DNA of 64,000 nt. It comes from JAFGAV01 sp041479055. GTDB lineage: Bacteria > Acidobacteriota > Aminicenantia > Aminicenantales > JAFGAV01. Location of the stretch: assembly GCA_963702835.1 (NCBI GenBank), contig OY969762.1, positions 2,914,001 through 2,978,000 on the forward strand, read 5' to 3'. Both the position numbers and the translations under genes were made by a program. The stretch's first letter is position 1. Each line of letters begins with the position of its first letter. A model generated the notes under the pieces. It was not told the DNA's origin and did not search any database. It worked only from the letters and a program-made list of their open reading frames with translations. Positions 24,898 through 34,028 of this stretch are shown piece by piece.

Positions 24898-25905
24898 ATG
24901 CCCATGCTGGATTATAAAAAAGCCGGGGTCAACATCGACCGAGCGGACGATTTCATTCGCCGCATCAAACCCATGGTCAAGACCGCGGACAGGGCCGAAG
25001 TCATCGGCGGCCTGGGCGGGTTCAGCGGCCTGTTTGCCCCGCGTCTTAAAAACATTTCCGACCCGGTCCTGGTCTCCTCGACCGATGGGGTAGGCACCAA
25101 GCTCCTTATCGCCGACCTCCTGGGCCGTCATGACTCGGTGGGGGTGGATTTGGTGGCCATGTGCGTGGACGATGTCGTGGTCCTGGGCGCCGAGCCCCTT
25201 TTTTTTCTGGATTACATCGCCTGCGGGAAAGTCAGCCCGGTCAAGCTTCAAGCGCTGGTCAGGGGCATGGTCCGAGGGTGCCGGCAGGCCGGCTGCGCGC
25301 TCCTGGGCGGCGAGACGGCCGAGCTTCCCGGGATGTATGCGGCCGATGCTTATGACCTGGCCGGGTTTGCGGTGGGTATCGTCAGCCGCCGCAAAATTAT
25401 TGACGGCCGGCGCTGCCGCCCGGGCGACGCGGTATTGGGGCTCGCCTCCAGCGGCCTTCACAGCAACGGCTATTCGCTGGTCCGCAAGGTCTTCTCCTCA
25501 CTTGAGATCAAGAGGGATCGCTGGCTGGGCCCGGAGTTGCTCAAGCCGACCCGGATCTACACGCGGACGATCCTCTCTGTTCTAAAGAAAATCCCCATCA
25601 AGGCCATGGCCCATATTACCGGCGGCGGGTTCACCGACAACATTCCCCGCGTCGTGCCGCAGGCTTTGGGTGTTCGCCTCCGCCCGGGCTCTTGGCCCGT
25701 GCCCCGCATCTTTCGCCTCCTCCAAGAGAAAGGCGGGGTTGGGGAGCGCGAGATGTTCCGCACCTTCAACATGGGCGTAGGCCTGGCCGCCGTGGTGGAA
25801 AAGGGCGACGCCGGCCGAGCGGTGCGGGCTTTCGCCACCCTGGGCCAGAAAGCCTGGGTCATCGGCGAGGTGGTCAAAGGCCGGCATGAAGTTGTTATTG
25901 GCTGA
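24898..25905 (+). CDS. purM: Phosphoribosylformylglycinamidine cyclo-ligase
   Basis: 335 residues, full length. Converts FGAM and ATP to aminoimidazole ribotide, step five of purine synthesis, in the cytoplasm. Diagnostic segments: YKKAGVNIDRADDFI (6-20), VSSTDGVGTKLLIA, VDLVAMCVDDVVVLGAEPLFFLDYIA, LLGGETAELPGMY, ASSGLHSNGYSLVR and HITGGGFTDNIPR. An ATG two codons later is an alternative start. No other pur gene is adjacent. Upstream lies the inverted-repeat element at 24706-24828, which may affect its expression. Confidence 0.97.
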   Translation: MPMLDYKKAGVNIDRADDFIRRIKPMVKTADRAEVIGGLGGFSGLFAPRLKNISDPVLVSSTDGVGTKLLIADLLGRHDSVGVDLVAMCVDDVVVLGAEPLFFLDYIACGKVSPVKLQALVRGMVRGCRQAGCALLGGETAELPGMYAADAYDLAGFAVGIVSRRKIIDGRRCRPGDAVLGLASSGLHSNGYSLVRKVFSSLEIKRDRWLGPELLKPTRIYTRTILSVLKKIPIKAMAHITGGGFTDNIPRVVPQALGVRLRPGSWPVPRIFRLLQEKGGVGEREMFRTFNMGVGLAAVVEKGDAGRAVRAFATLGQKAWVIGEVVKGRHEVVIG

Positions 25906-25966
25906 AAGCTAGGCCTTTTTTATTAAAAGGTAAATTGGCAATGTGTCCCCAATGAGGAGATTGAAA

Positions 25967-26398
25967 ATGAAAGCAACACTCATCGTCTTCTCTCTTTTCC
26001 TGTTGTGGTCTTTTTCCTGGGCCCAGGCTGAGGAGCCTCAGCATATTACAGTCCAGCACATTCTCATCAGCTTCAAAGGGGCCGTCCCAGAACCGAAAGT
26101 GACGCGCACCAAGCAGGAGGCTGAAGCGTTGGCCAAGCAGCTTTTCGAGCGGGCCAAGAAGGGCGAGGATTTTGATGCTCTGGTCAAGGGATACACCGAC
26201 GATCAATATCCCGGCATCTATAACATGTCCAATTTTAATGTCACGCCCGACTCGAAAAAGCCCGAGTATTCGCGCTCCCAGATGGTCAAGGCCTTCGGCG
26301 ACGTCGGCTTCAGCCTCAAGGTGGGAGATATCGGAATGGCTGTCTTTGACCCGGAGACGAGCAAGTACGGCTGGCACATCATCAAAAGATTGAAATAA
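25967..26398 (+). CDS. Exported parvulin-type peptidyl-prolyl isomerase
   Basis: 143 residues from the ATG with a gaggag site 7 nt upstream. Signal peptide at 1-20 (ending AQAEE). The rotamase domain fills the rest: ITVQHILISFKG, EAEALAKQLFERAKKGEDFDALVKGYTDD, and the closing SKYGWHIIKRLK typical of PpiC/SurA parvulin domains. Would assist folding of exported proteins in the periplasm. Consists of one domain without the SurA N-domain. Confidence 0.85.
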   Translation: MKATLIVFSLFLLWSFSWAQAEEPQHITVQHILISFKGAVPEPKVTRTKQEAEALAKQLFERAKKGEDFDALVKGYTDDQYPGIYNMSNFNVTPDSKKPEYSRSQMVKAFGDVGFSLKVGDIGMAVFDPETSKYGWHIIKRLK

Positions 26399-26452
26399 CG
26401 CCTGAAGCCGTAAGGCCCTGGGAGATGATGGAGGGTAGGAAGAGAAATAGGC

Positions 26453-28462
26453 ATGCGGGTCGGGATCGACACCGGCGGCACTTTCACCGATTTCGTATTC
26501 CTGTCGGACTCCGGGATGCGCGTGGGAAAGGTGCTGTCCACCCCCCGCAACCCGGCCCTGGCCATCCTCCGGGGGCTCCGCGAGGCAGGGAGCCTGGAGG
26601 CCGGGGCGGATATTATCCACGGCTCGACGGTGGCCACCAATGCCCTGCTCGAACGCAAGGGCAGTCGGCTGGCCTTCTTGACTACGGCCGGGTTCGAGGA
26701 CATCCTGTCCATCGGCCGGCAGACGCGGCGTGAGCTCTACAACATCCTGGTGGAGAAGCGCGAGCCGCTGATCCCCCACCGCCTCTGTTTCGGCCTCCCG
26801 GAGCGGACCCTGGCCGACGGCCGAATTCTGCACCGTCCGGACTCGCGGCGGGTCGCCTCCCTCATCGCCCGTTTGAAGAAAGAAAGGGTGGAATCCGTGG
26901 CCCTCTGCTTTCTGCATTCCTATGCCAACCCCGCCAACGAGGAAGCGGTCCGCCGGCAGCTCGAGGCCGCCGGTCTGGCCGTGTCTGCTTCCCATCGGGT
27001 TTTATGCGAATACCGAGAATTCGAACGGGCTTCGACGACCGCCGTCAACGCCTACGTCGGGCCGCTCATGGCCCGCTACCTCGGCGGCCTGGAGGGCGAC
27101 CTGCCGGGGGGCCGGCTGCGCATCATGCAGTCGAACGGCGGCTGCGTGTCGGCCTCCGGCGCTCTGGAGAAACCGGTAGCCACGATCCTGTCGGGCCCGG
27201 CCGGAGGGGCGGTCGGCGCCCTGGAGTGCGGCACCCTGGCCGGCTTTGGGCGGGTCATTTCCTTTGACATGGGCGGAACCTCGACTGACGTTTCACTGTG
27301 CGACGGCGGCCTGGCCGTCACCACCGAGACGGTTATCAGCGACCTGCCCCTCAAAATGCCGGTCATCGACATTCATACGGTCGGCTCGGGCGGCGGCTCC
27401 CTGGCCCGGCCGGACCCGGGCGGGGCGCTGCGCGTCGGGCCGGAAAGCGCCGGCGCCGACCCGGGGCCGGCCTGCTATGGCCGAGGCCAGGAGGTGACGG
27501 TCACCGATGCTAACTTGGTTCTGGGCCGTCTCGACCCGGCCAACTTCCTGGGCGGGAAGATGGCACTCCACCCGGACAGGGCCCGACGGGCGCTGGAAAA
27601 ACTGGCCGGCCGGATGGGCCTGCCGGCCGAACGCCTGGCCGAGGGGGTTCTGCGGGTCGCCGATGCGGTGATGGAGCGGGCCATTCGGGTCATTTCCGTT
27701 GAACGGGGCTACGACCCGCGCGACTTCGCCCTGCTTTCCTTCGGCGGCGCCGGCGGCATGCATGCCTGCAGCCTGGCCCGCCGCCTCCGTATCCCGACGG
27801 TCATCGTCCCCAAGAACGCCGGCGTGCTTTCGGCCCTGGGCATGCTGCTCTCGGATGTGGTCAAAGACTATTCCCGCTCCGTGCTGCTCAGCGGGCCGGA
27901 AGCGCGGCCCGAACGGCTGGCCCGCCTTTTCCAGCCTCTGCTCGAAGCCGGCCGCCGGGACATGCGGGCCGAGGGATTTTCCGTTTCGCGGACCCGGCTC
28001 CTGCGCTCGCTGGACGTGCGCTATGTGGGCCAGTCCTATGAGATCACCGTGCCCTTCGGCCCCCGCCTGAGGGAAGCCTTCGATGAGGCCCACCTCAAGC
28101 TTAACGGCTATGCCGATAGGGCGCGGCCGGTGGAGGTCGTCAACCTGAGGGTCAAGGCGGCGGGGCTGACCGAGAAACCCGCCTTGCGCCGGCGCAAAAG
28201 AACCGCGGTTGAGGCTGAAGACGCGGTCCAGGAACGCCGGACCATGATTTTTGAAGGGGAGGCCTGCCGGGCACCGATCTACAAGCGGGAGCTCCTTGGT
28301 CCGGGCAACGTCTTCCAGGGCCCTGCCCTGGTCTGTGACTTCGAATCCACCACCGTCCTGCCGCCAGACTTCTCCTGCCGGGTGGACGGATACCTCAACC
28401 TGATTCTCGAGCCCCGCCGGTCCTACGCGGGCCGGACTTTCCGGCGAGGGGGGAAACGATGA
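26453..28462 (+). CDS. hyuA: Hydantoinase/oxoprolinase subunit A
   Basis: 669 residues. N-terminal ATP-binding motif MRVGIDTGGTFTDFVF, then HGSTVATNALLERKG, and a second actin-like region FDMGGTSTDVSLCDGG with GSGGGSLARPDPGGALRVGP. This is the HyuA/acetophenone carboxylase-type subunit that uses ATP to activate a cyclic amide or ketone. The stop overlaps the start of hyuB by 4 nt. The substrate cannot be told from sequence. Confidence 0.92.
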   Translation: MRVGIDTGGTFTDFVFLSDSGMRVGKVLSTPRNPALAILRGLREAGSLEAGADIIHGSTVATNALLERKGSRLAFLTTAGFEDILSIGRQTRRELYNILVEKREPLIPHRLCFGLPERTLADGRILHRPDSRRVASLIARLKKERVESVALCFLHSYANPANEEAVRRQLEAAGLAVSASHRVLCEYREFERASTTAVNAYVGPLMARYLGGLEGDLPGGRLRIMQSNGGCVSASGALEKPVATILSGPAGGAVGALECGTLAGFGRVISFDMGGTSTDVSLCDGGLAVTTETVISDLPLKMPVIDIHTVGSGGGSLARPDPGGALRVGPESAGADPGPACYGRGQEVTVTDANLVLGRLDPANFLGGKMALHPDRARRALEKLAGRMGLPAERLAEGVLRVADAVMERAIRVISVERGYDPRDFALLSFGGAGGMHACSLARRLRIPTVIVPKNAGVLSALGMLLSDVVKDYSRSVLLSGPEARPERLARLFQPLLEAGRRDMRAEGFSVSRTRLLRSLDVRYVGQSYEITVPFGPRLREAFDEAHLKLNGYADRARPVEVVNLRVKAAGLTEKPALRRRKRTAVEAEDAVQERRTMIFEGEACRAPIYKRELLGPGNVFQGPALVCDFESTTVLPPDFSCRVDGYLNLILEPRRSYAGRTFRRGGKR

Positions 28463-30087
28463 GCGCGCGCCGTGCCGTCCGGAGCGTCGATCCCATCGAG
28501 CTCGAGATATTTAAAAGCCTTTTCGTCTCCGTGGCCGAGGAGATGGGAGTGGCCCTCTGCCGGGCCTCCTTCTCGCCCAACATCAAGGAACGCCGCGACT
28601 TTTCCTGCGCTATCTTCGACGCGGAGGGCCGGACCGTGGCCCAGGGCGACCACCTGCCCGTCCACCTGGGGGCCATGCCCCTGTCCGTGGCCAGCGCCAT
28701 CCAGAACGTCGAGATGGAACCGGAGGACACCGTCGTCCTCAATGACCCTTTCCGCGGTGGGACGCATTTGCCCGACATCACCATGGTCACGCCCGTGTTC
28801 CTGGCCGGCGGGAGCCGGCCGGCCTATTTTGCGGCCAACCGGGCCCATCATTCCGACGTGGGCGGTTCGGCCCCCGGCTCCATGCCCCTGGCCTCGGAGC
28901 TTTTCCAGGAGGGGCTCATCATCCCGCCGGTCAAGCTGGTGCGGCGCGGCCGGATCGACCGCGATGTCCTGGCCTTCATCCTGGCCAATGTCCGGACGCC
29001 CGAGGAGCGAGAGGGCGACCTCACCGCCCAGCTGGCGGCCAACCGCATCGGCCGGAAGCGGCTGCTGGAGATCACGGACAAGTACGGCCCGGCTTTGGTC
29101 CGGGAACGCATGCGGGCCCTGCAGGACTATTCGGAAAGGATCATGCGGCGGGCCATCGCTTCCATCCCCGACGGCCGATATTGTTTCCAGGACTTCATGG
29201 ACGACGACGGCCAGAGCGGACAGCCCGTCCGGATCCGGGTTGAAGTGCGGATCAGGGGAAGCTCGGCCGCGGTGGACTTCTCCGGTACCGACCCGCAGAC
29301 CGAGGGCAACATCAACGCCAACTATGCCATCACCCTGTCGGCCACGCTCTATGTCTTCCGCTGCCTCATCCAGGGCGATGTTCCCTCCAACGCCGGCTTG
29401 CTTCGCCCCATCCGGGTCCTGGCCCCGGAAGGCTGCCTGGTCAATGCCCGCCCGCCGGCGGCCGTGGCCGGCGGCAACGTCGAGACATCCCAGCGCATTA
29501 CCGACGTCCTGCTGGGCGCCCTGGCCCGGGCCGTGCCGGACCGCATCCCGGCCGCCAGCTCCGGCACCATGAACAACATCACTTTCGGCGGCATCCATCC
29601 CGGCTCGGGCCGAAGCTTCGCCTACTATGAAACGGTGGGCGGCGGCATGGGCGCCAGCCCGCAGCGCGATGGCCTGAGCGGCGTCCATACCCACATGACC
29701 AACACCCGTAACACGCCGGTCGAGGCGCTGGAGCACTATCTCCCGGTGCGGTTGCAGCGCTACAGCTTGCGGCCCCGCTCGGGCGGCGCCGGCCGTTACC
29801 GCGGCGGGGACGGCATCGTCCGGGAGTTCGAGTTTCTGGTGCCCTGCCGGGTGAACATCCTCTCCGAGCGGAGGCGCTTCGCCCCCTACGGGCTGCGCGG
29901 CGGGTCGGACGGGAAACCGGGCCGGAACCGGCTGCGGCGGGGCCGGGTCCTCCGGGACCTCGGTTCCAAAGCCTCGATCCGTCTGGAAAAAGGCGACCGC
30001 CTGATCATCGAGACGCCCGGCGGCGGCGGTTACGGCCGGCCGCCGAAAGATAAAAAAAGAAAACGACTTAAGGAAATGCTGCCATGA
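28459..30087 (+). CDS. hyuB: Hydantoinase/oxoprolinase subunit B
   Basis: 542 residues. Characteristic segments: DPIELEIFKSLFVSVAEEMG, NIKERRDFSCAIFDAEGR, NDPFRGGTHLPDITMV, ANRAHHSDVGG and NTRNTPVEALEHYLPVR. Forms the hydrolase complex with HyuA; together they open hydantoin, 5-oxoproline or related rings. It overlaps both neighbours by 4 nt, so the three-gene operon hyuA-hyuB-MFS is tightly coupled. Confidence 0.92.
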   Translation: MSARRAVRSVDPIELEIFKSLFVSVAEEMGVALCRASFSPNIKERRDFSCAIFDAEGRTVAQGDHLPVHLGAMPLSVASAIQNVEMEPEDTVVLNDPFRGGTHLPDITMVTPVFLAGGSRPAYFAANRAHHSDVGGSAPGSMPLASELFQEGLIIPPVKLVRRGRIDRDVLAFILANVRTPEEREGDLTAQLAANRIGRKRLLEITDKYGPALVRERMRALQDYSERIMRRAIASIPDGRYCFQDFMDDDGQSGQPVRIRVEVRIRGSSAAVDFSGTDPQTEGNINANYAITLSATLYVFRCLIQGDVPSNAGLLRPIRVLAPEGCLVNARPPAAVAGGNVETSQRITDVLLGALARAVPDRIPAASSGTMNNITFGGIHPGSGRSFAYYETVGGGMGASPQRDGLSGVHTHMTNTRNTPVEALEHYLPVRLQRYSLRPRSGGAGRYRGGDGIVREFEFLVPCRVNILSERRRFAPYGLRGGSDGKPGRNRLRRGRVLRDLGSKASIRLEKGDRLIIETPGGGGYGRPPKDKKRKRLKEMLP

Positions 30088-31310
30088 CCTGGCTGCAACA
30101 GATCACTTCCCGACAGAAAGGCGCCCTCATTTCTGCTTCCCTGGGCTGGATGCTCGACGCCATGGACATCATGCTTTACTCCATGATCCTGGCCCATCTC
30201 ATGACAGCCTTCAAGATGAGCACATCCACCGGGGGCTTGCTGGCCTCGCTGACTCTGTTGGCTTCGGCCGTGGGCGGCATCCTGTTCGGCATCATCGCCG
30301 ACCGGATGGGCCGGGTCAAAGCTCTCATGGGCAGTATCCTTATTTATTCCGTTTTCACCGGCGCCTGCGGCTTTTCCTCAACGATCTGGCAGCTGGCCTT
30401 GTTCCGCGTCCTCCTCGGCCTGGGCATGGGCGGCGAGTGGGCCTCGGGCGCGGCCCTGGTGTCCGAGACCTGGCCGTCCGAGCATCGCGGCAAGGCTCTG
30501 GGGCTGATGCAGAGCTCCTGGGCAGTGGGCTACGCCCTGGCCGCCGGCGTCACGGCCCTGGTCCTGCCCCATTTCGGCTGGCGGGCCGTTTTTTTTGTGG
30601 GTGTGCTGCCGGCCCTCATCACTCTTTGGATTCGCCGCAAGGTCGAGGAGCCGGACATCTGGAAGGCCCATCGGCAGAAACGCGAAGCGGCGGCCGAGCG
30701 GAGCGATTTATTTGAAATATTCCGGCCGCCTTATCTGCGCAACACCGTCATTACCACTCTCATGAACGCCGGGACCATGTTCGCCTGGTGGGGTCTGTTC
30801 ACCTGGATTCCGTCCTATCTGGCCCTGCCGCCGGCTGAGGGCGGCTGGGGCATGAGCATCGTGAAGAGCGCGACCTGGATCATCATCATGCAGGCCGGGA
30901 TGTGGCTGGGCTACGTCAGCTTCGGCTTCATCTGCGACCGTCTGGGCCGGAAGCCGACCTACATCTTTTATCTGTTCGCTGCGGCGGCTTTTGTCCTGGC
31001 CTACAGCCGCGTTCGCAGCGCGATAGGCCTTCTGCTGCTCGGGCCGTTCTTGGCCTTCTTCGGGACGGGCTATTTCAGCGGTTTCGGGACGATTACCGCC
31101 GAGATCTTCCCCACCCGTATTCGCGCTTCGGCCCAGGGTTTTACCTACAACATCGGCCGGGGGTTGAGCGCCCTGGCCCCCTTCACCATCGGCGCCCTGG
31201 CCCGCAGCCGCGGCCTGTCCATGGCCTTCACCCTGACCGCCGCTTTCTTTCTGTTCAGCGCCGCGGTGGCCTTTGCCCTGCCGGAGACGAAGGGCCGGGA
31301 GTTGGACTAA
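30084..31310 (+). CDS. MFS transporter, carboxylate/aromatic-acid type
   Basis: 408 residues, 12 hydrophobic helices. WMLDAMDIMLYSMIL in helix 1 has the Asp typical of aromatic acid/H+ symporter and SHS-type permeases. The loop motif ADRMGRVKALMG and RVLLGLGMGGEWASGAALVSE are MFS signatures, and a second half repeat has CDRLGRKPTYI. Its overlap with hyuB suggests uptake of the HyuAB substrate. Confidence 0.85.
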   Translation: MTWLQQITSRQKGALISASLGWMLDAMDIMLYSMILAHLMTAFKMSTSTGGLLASLTLLASAVGGILFGIIADRMGRVKALMGSILIYSVFTGACGFSSTIWQLALFRVLLGLGMGGEWASGAALVSETWPSEHRGKALGLMQSSWAVGYALAAGVTALVLPHFGWRAVFFVGVLPALITLWIRRKVEEPDIWKAHRQKREAAAERSDLFEIFRPPYLRNTVITTLMNAGTMFAWWGLFTWIPSYLALPPAEGGWGMSIVKSATWIIIMQAGMWLGYVSFGFICDRLGRKPTYIFYLFAAAAFVLAYSRVRSAIGLLLLGPFLAFFGTGYFSGFGTITAEIFPTRIRASAQGFTYNIGRGLSALAPFTIGALARSRGLSMAFTLTAAFFLFSAAVAFALPETKGRELD

Positions 31311-31320
31311 AAGGATGAAT

Positions 31321-32619
31321 TCATTTTTGGCCTGAAACTTTGACCCGACGGGCCGCGGCGTAGAATGAGCGGCCGTCGGGGGCCAGGCCGTCGCCCTCCA
31401 AGAGGACAGGGTTGGCGGGGTTGGTTTTGAAGGAGAACCTCCATCCCCGGCAGATATCCCAGCGCGGGGCGGGGTTGTCGAAGTCGATATAGAGCTCGAT
31501 CCCATTGTCGAAGATGTTCCCATTGACCCGGTAGGCCTGCTCCCGGTCCCCGTTTCGGTAAAAGGTGCCCAGCCGCCGGTCCTGGATAATCCGCCCCGTC
31601 TCGTCGAGAAAGGCATTGTCCTTGAAAACCTTCTCCATCATGCCCGGCAGGTGGTAGATATCGAGCGTCCCGCGCAGCTCCGCGGATTCGAAGCTCCAGC
31701 GGCCGATAAACTTAAACGCCGGCCAGGGCCGGGGAGGATCAACCTTGGTGATATAGTGGGCCCACTCGCCGTATTGCATATAGCCGTAAGAAATATAGGT
31801 ATACCCCTGGGCGCCCGGAGTGCGCGTCGGACCCCAGGAGTTCTTGGCTATAAAATAGGGGTTCCGGCTATCCGTTCGGTTGTAGCCGACGAGGAGCAGG
31901 CGGTGCCCGGGACCCATGGGGTCGGCCGGCTGAGTGTATTGCCAGACATCGTCCGTTACTTCCCCCGTCTGCTTGAAATCCCAAATGACCTCGTGGCCTT
32001 GAGCCAAAACCTCTTCCAGCGCTTCGGGGTTCTGAGCGCTGTCCTTGGGCAGCCATTGGATGGAGGCGATGCGGTAATACAGCGGCGCAATGAGGGCGGA
32101 GAGGGGCAGTCGCTGCAGGTCGAGGTTATAGGCGCTGACGTTATACTGGTTGCTCCAGAAGGGGTCGTTGAGGCCGGGAGAGGGCAGGCCAACCAGGGGC
32201 GGGAACGGGGCATAGCGCTCCTCCGGGATGCCGAAGATCATGCAGGGTGATGCCGACTCGATCGTCATGGCGTGGTCGAGGGCCAGCGGCGTTTCCCGCT
32301 CCCGGGCGCCAGGGACGCGCATGGTGCGCGTGTAATACCGGCCGTTCATCTGGCAGTATTCCAGGAACAGGACCTCCCCCACGGTGTCGGAGAAGAGTTC
32401 CGAGAGGTCGAGGTCGCCGTAGCCGGCGCGCTTGTAGGCCGCTTCCATGGCCGCCACGGTGGCATGGATGAAACAGTTACTTCTGGTTTGGAGGCGCAGG
32501 GGTGTCTGCTGCTTGCGCAGGTCGACCATCTTCGGCCGGGAGGCGATTCCGCTCGACAAGAGGCCGGCCGCCAGCAGGCCCAGCGCCGCCGGGCCGATGA
32601 AGAATCTCGCTATTTTCAT
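31321..32619 (-). CDS. Secreted papain-family (C1-like) cysteine peptidase
   Basis: 432 residues with an N-terminal signal (1-25). The papain catalytic set is readable: Q44 and C49 (QTRSNCFIHATVAAMEAAY), H239 (GPGHRLLLVGYN), N260 (IAKNSWG). The usual CGSCW is altered to SNCFI, with Phe in place of Trp after the Cys. The C-terminal 150 residues, after the protease domain, are an extra domain of unknown fold (tandem beta-rich segments). Probably an exported endopeptidase. No propeptide of standard length is seen between signal and catalytic Cys. Transcribed toward the hyu operon, alone. Confidence 0.75.
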   Translation of the reverse strand: MKIARFFIGPAALGLLAAGLLSSGIASRPKMVDLRKQQTPLRLQTRSNCFIHATVAAMEAAYKRAGYGDLDLSELFSDTVGEVLFLEYCQMNGRYYTRTMRVPGARERETPLALDHAMTIESASPCMIFGIPEERYAPFPPLVGLPSPGLNDPFWSNQYNVSAYNLDLQRLPLSALIAPLYYRIASIQWLPKDSAQNPEALEEVLAQGHEVIWDFKQTGEVTDDVWQYTQPADPMGPGHRLLLVGYNRTDSRNPYFIAKNSWGPTRTPGAQGYTYISYGYMQYGEWAHYITKVDPPRPWPAFKFIGRWSFESAELRGTLDIYHLPGMMEKVFKDNAFLDETGRIIQDRRLGTFYRNGDREQAYRVNGNIFDNGIELYIDFDNPAPRWDICRGWRFSFKTNPANPVLLEGDGLAPDGRSFYAAARRVKVSGQK

Positions 32620-32739
32620 GAGCCCCTCCTGTGGTTGATAGAAACAGTACCGAATCAGCCCGCAATTGTCAAAAACAGGAATGGACAGAGAACGCGCGGT
32701 TTTGACTTAAACCTCGGCTCTGTGCTATTACCTGGAACC

Positions 32740-34023
32740 GTGAAGCAGAGGGAAAAGGTCATCCTGCGGCGCTGCCCGGACTATGACCCGCAGGCCGTGG
32801 CCGGGATCATCCGCGAGGGAATCGAAGAGTTCGGCCTGGCCCCCCGCCTGCGCGGCCGCCTCACCATCAAGCCCAACGTCGTCTTCGCCCATCACAAGCT
32901 GGCCCCGGCGGCCTTCACCCGGCCCGAGTTCATGGACGGCTTGCTCACCGCCCTCAAAGACAAGGCCGCCGCAGAGACGCGGATCACCATCGCCGAGCAT
33001 TGCGGAGCGGCCATCCCCACCTTCCGGATGTATCGCCGGGCCGGCTATTTCGGGCTCAAGAAGAAGCACGGCGTCCGCTTGGTTGCTATCGAGGAAGGCG
33101 AGAAAGTCAAGGTTCGCTTAGCCAAGGGCACTCTTCATCAAGAGATCCGAACCGGCCGCGACATCGTGGAGAGGGATTTTCTCGTTTACGCGCCCAAGCT
33201 GAAAACCAACGTCCTGGTGCTCGGCCCCACGGTCTCGATCAAGCTCAACATCGGCCTGCTCCTCGACCGGGAGAGAATGTGGAACCACAACGCCCGGCTG
33301 GACGAAAAAATCGTGGACCTCCTGGAAGTGGGCTACCCGGACTTCATCGCCACCGACGGCGTCGAGGCCTGCGTCGGCGGCAACCAGATGACCGGCCCCG
33401 GGATGCACCTGGGCGCCGTGGTCATGGCCACTCACCCCTTGGCCCACGACGTCGTCTGCGCCCATATCCTGAACCTCGACCCGGCCAAGGTGGGTTATCT
33501 CCGGCTGGCCAGCCAGCGGGGGTACGGCTCCCTGCGCCTGGAGGATATTGAGCTTCAGGGTGATGTCACTCTGGGAGAGCTCCAGCACACGACCCGCAAC
33601 TGGAACCTGTGGCTGATCCGGGCCAACGAGGTTCCGGGCAATATGAATGTCCTGTGCGGAGAACCCTACTGCCAAGGCGGCTGCCACGGTGTGTTCCTCG
33701 ATTGGATCTACATGATCAAGGACCGCAAGCCCAAGCTGTGGTCAAACCTCCCCGAATGGACGGTAGTGGCCGGGGAGTACAAGGAAGATGTCTCCGCCAA
33801 GCGGGTGTTCCTCCTGGGCAGCTGCACCAAGGTCATAGGCAAAATCCAGGCCCGGAGAATAATACGGGTGCGGGGCTGTCCGCCCAAACATAAGACCCTT
33901 GTCCTGTGGCTGTTTCTCAAAGCCGGCATCCTGAACCCCATGTTCCGGCTCGACCTGATCATCGACGGCTACCTCTTCTTGTTTTTGGGCTGGGTGCGCC
34001 GGCTCGTCCGGGGGAGGCTGTGA
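32740..34023 (+). CDS. DUF362 family protein
   Basis: 427 residues from a GTG start; the open frame continues upstream but that part is antisense to the papain-like gene. DUF362 features: LTIKPNVVFAHHK near the start, DFLVYAPKLKTN, SIKLNIGLL, FIATDGVEACVGGNQMTGP and ATHPLAHDVVCAHILNLD. The family occurs with Fe-S proteins but no reaction is firmly known. A hydrophobic C-terminus (YLFLFLGWVRRLVRG) could anchor it to the membrane. The aldehyde dehydrogenase gene follows at once, so both are likely in one operon. Confidence 0.75.
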   Translation: MKQREKVILRRCPDYDPQAVAGIIREGIEEFGLAPRLRGRLTIKPNVVFAHHKLAPAAFTRPEFMDGLLTALKDKAAAETRITIAEHCGAAIPTFRMYRRAGYFGLKKKHGVRLVAIEEGEKVKVRLAKGTLHQEIRTGRDIVERDFLVYAPKLKTNVLVLGPTVSIKLNIGLLLDRERMWNHNARLDEKIVDLLEVGYPDFIATDGVEACVGGNQMTGPGMHLGAVVMATHPLAHDVVCAHILNLDPAKVGYLRLASQRGYGSLRLEDIELQGDVTLGELQHTTRNWNLWLIRANEVPGNMNVLCGEPYCQGGCHGVFLDWIYMIKDRKPKLWSNLPEWTVVAGEYKEDVSAKRVFLLGSCTKVIGKIQARRIIRVRGCPPKHKTLVLWLFLKAGILNPMFRLDLIIDGYLFLFLGWVRRLVRGRL

Positions 34024-34028
34024 CGGCC

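Noticed and set aside
24663..24905. Minus-strand reading frame through the inverted repeat
   Set aside because: No ribosome-binding site, crosses the 22-bp palindrome and has no protein-like features.
28423..29736. 437-codon open frame on the minus strand
   Set aside because: Antisense to hyuB, which is full length and has all family motifs.
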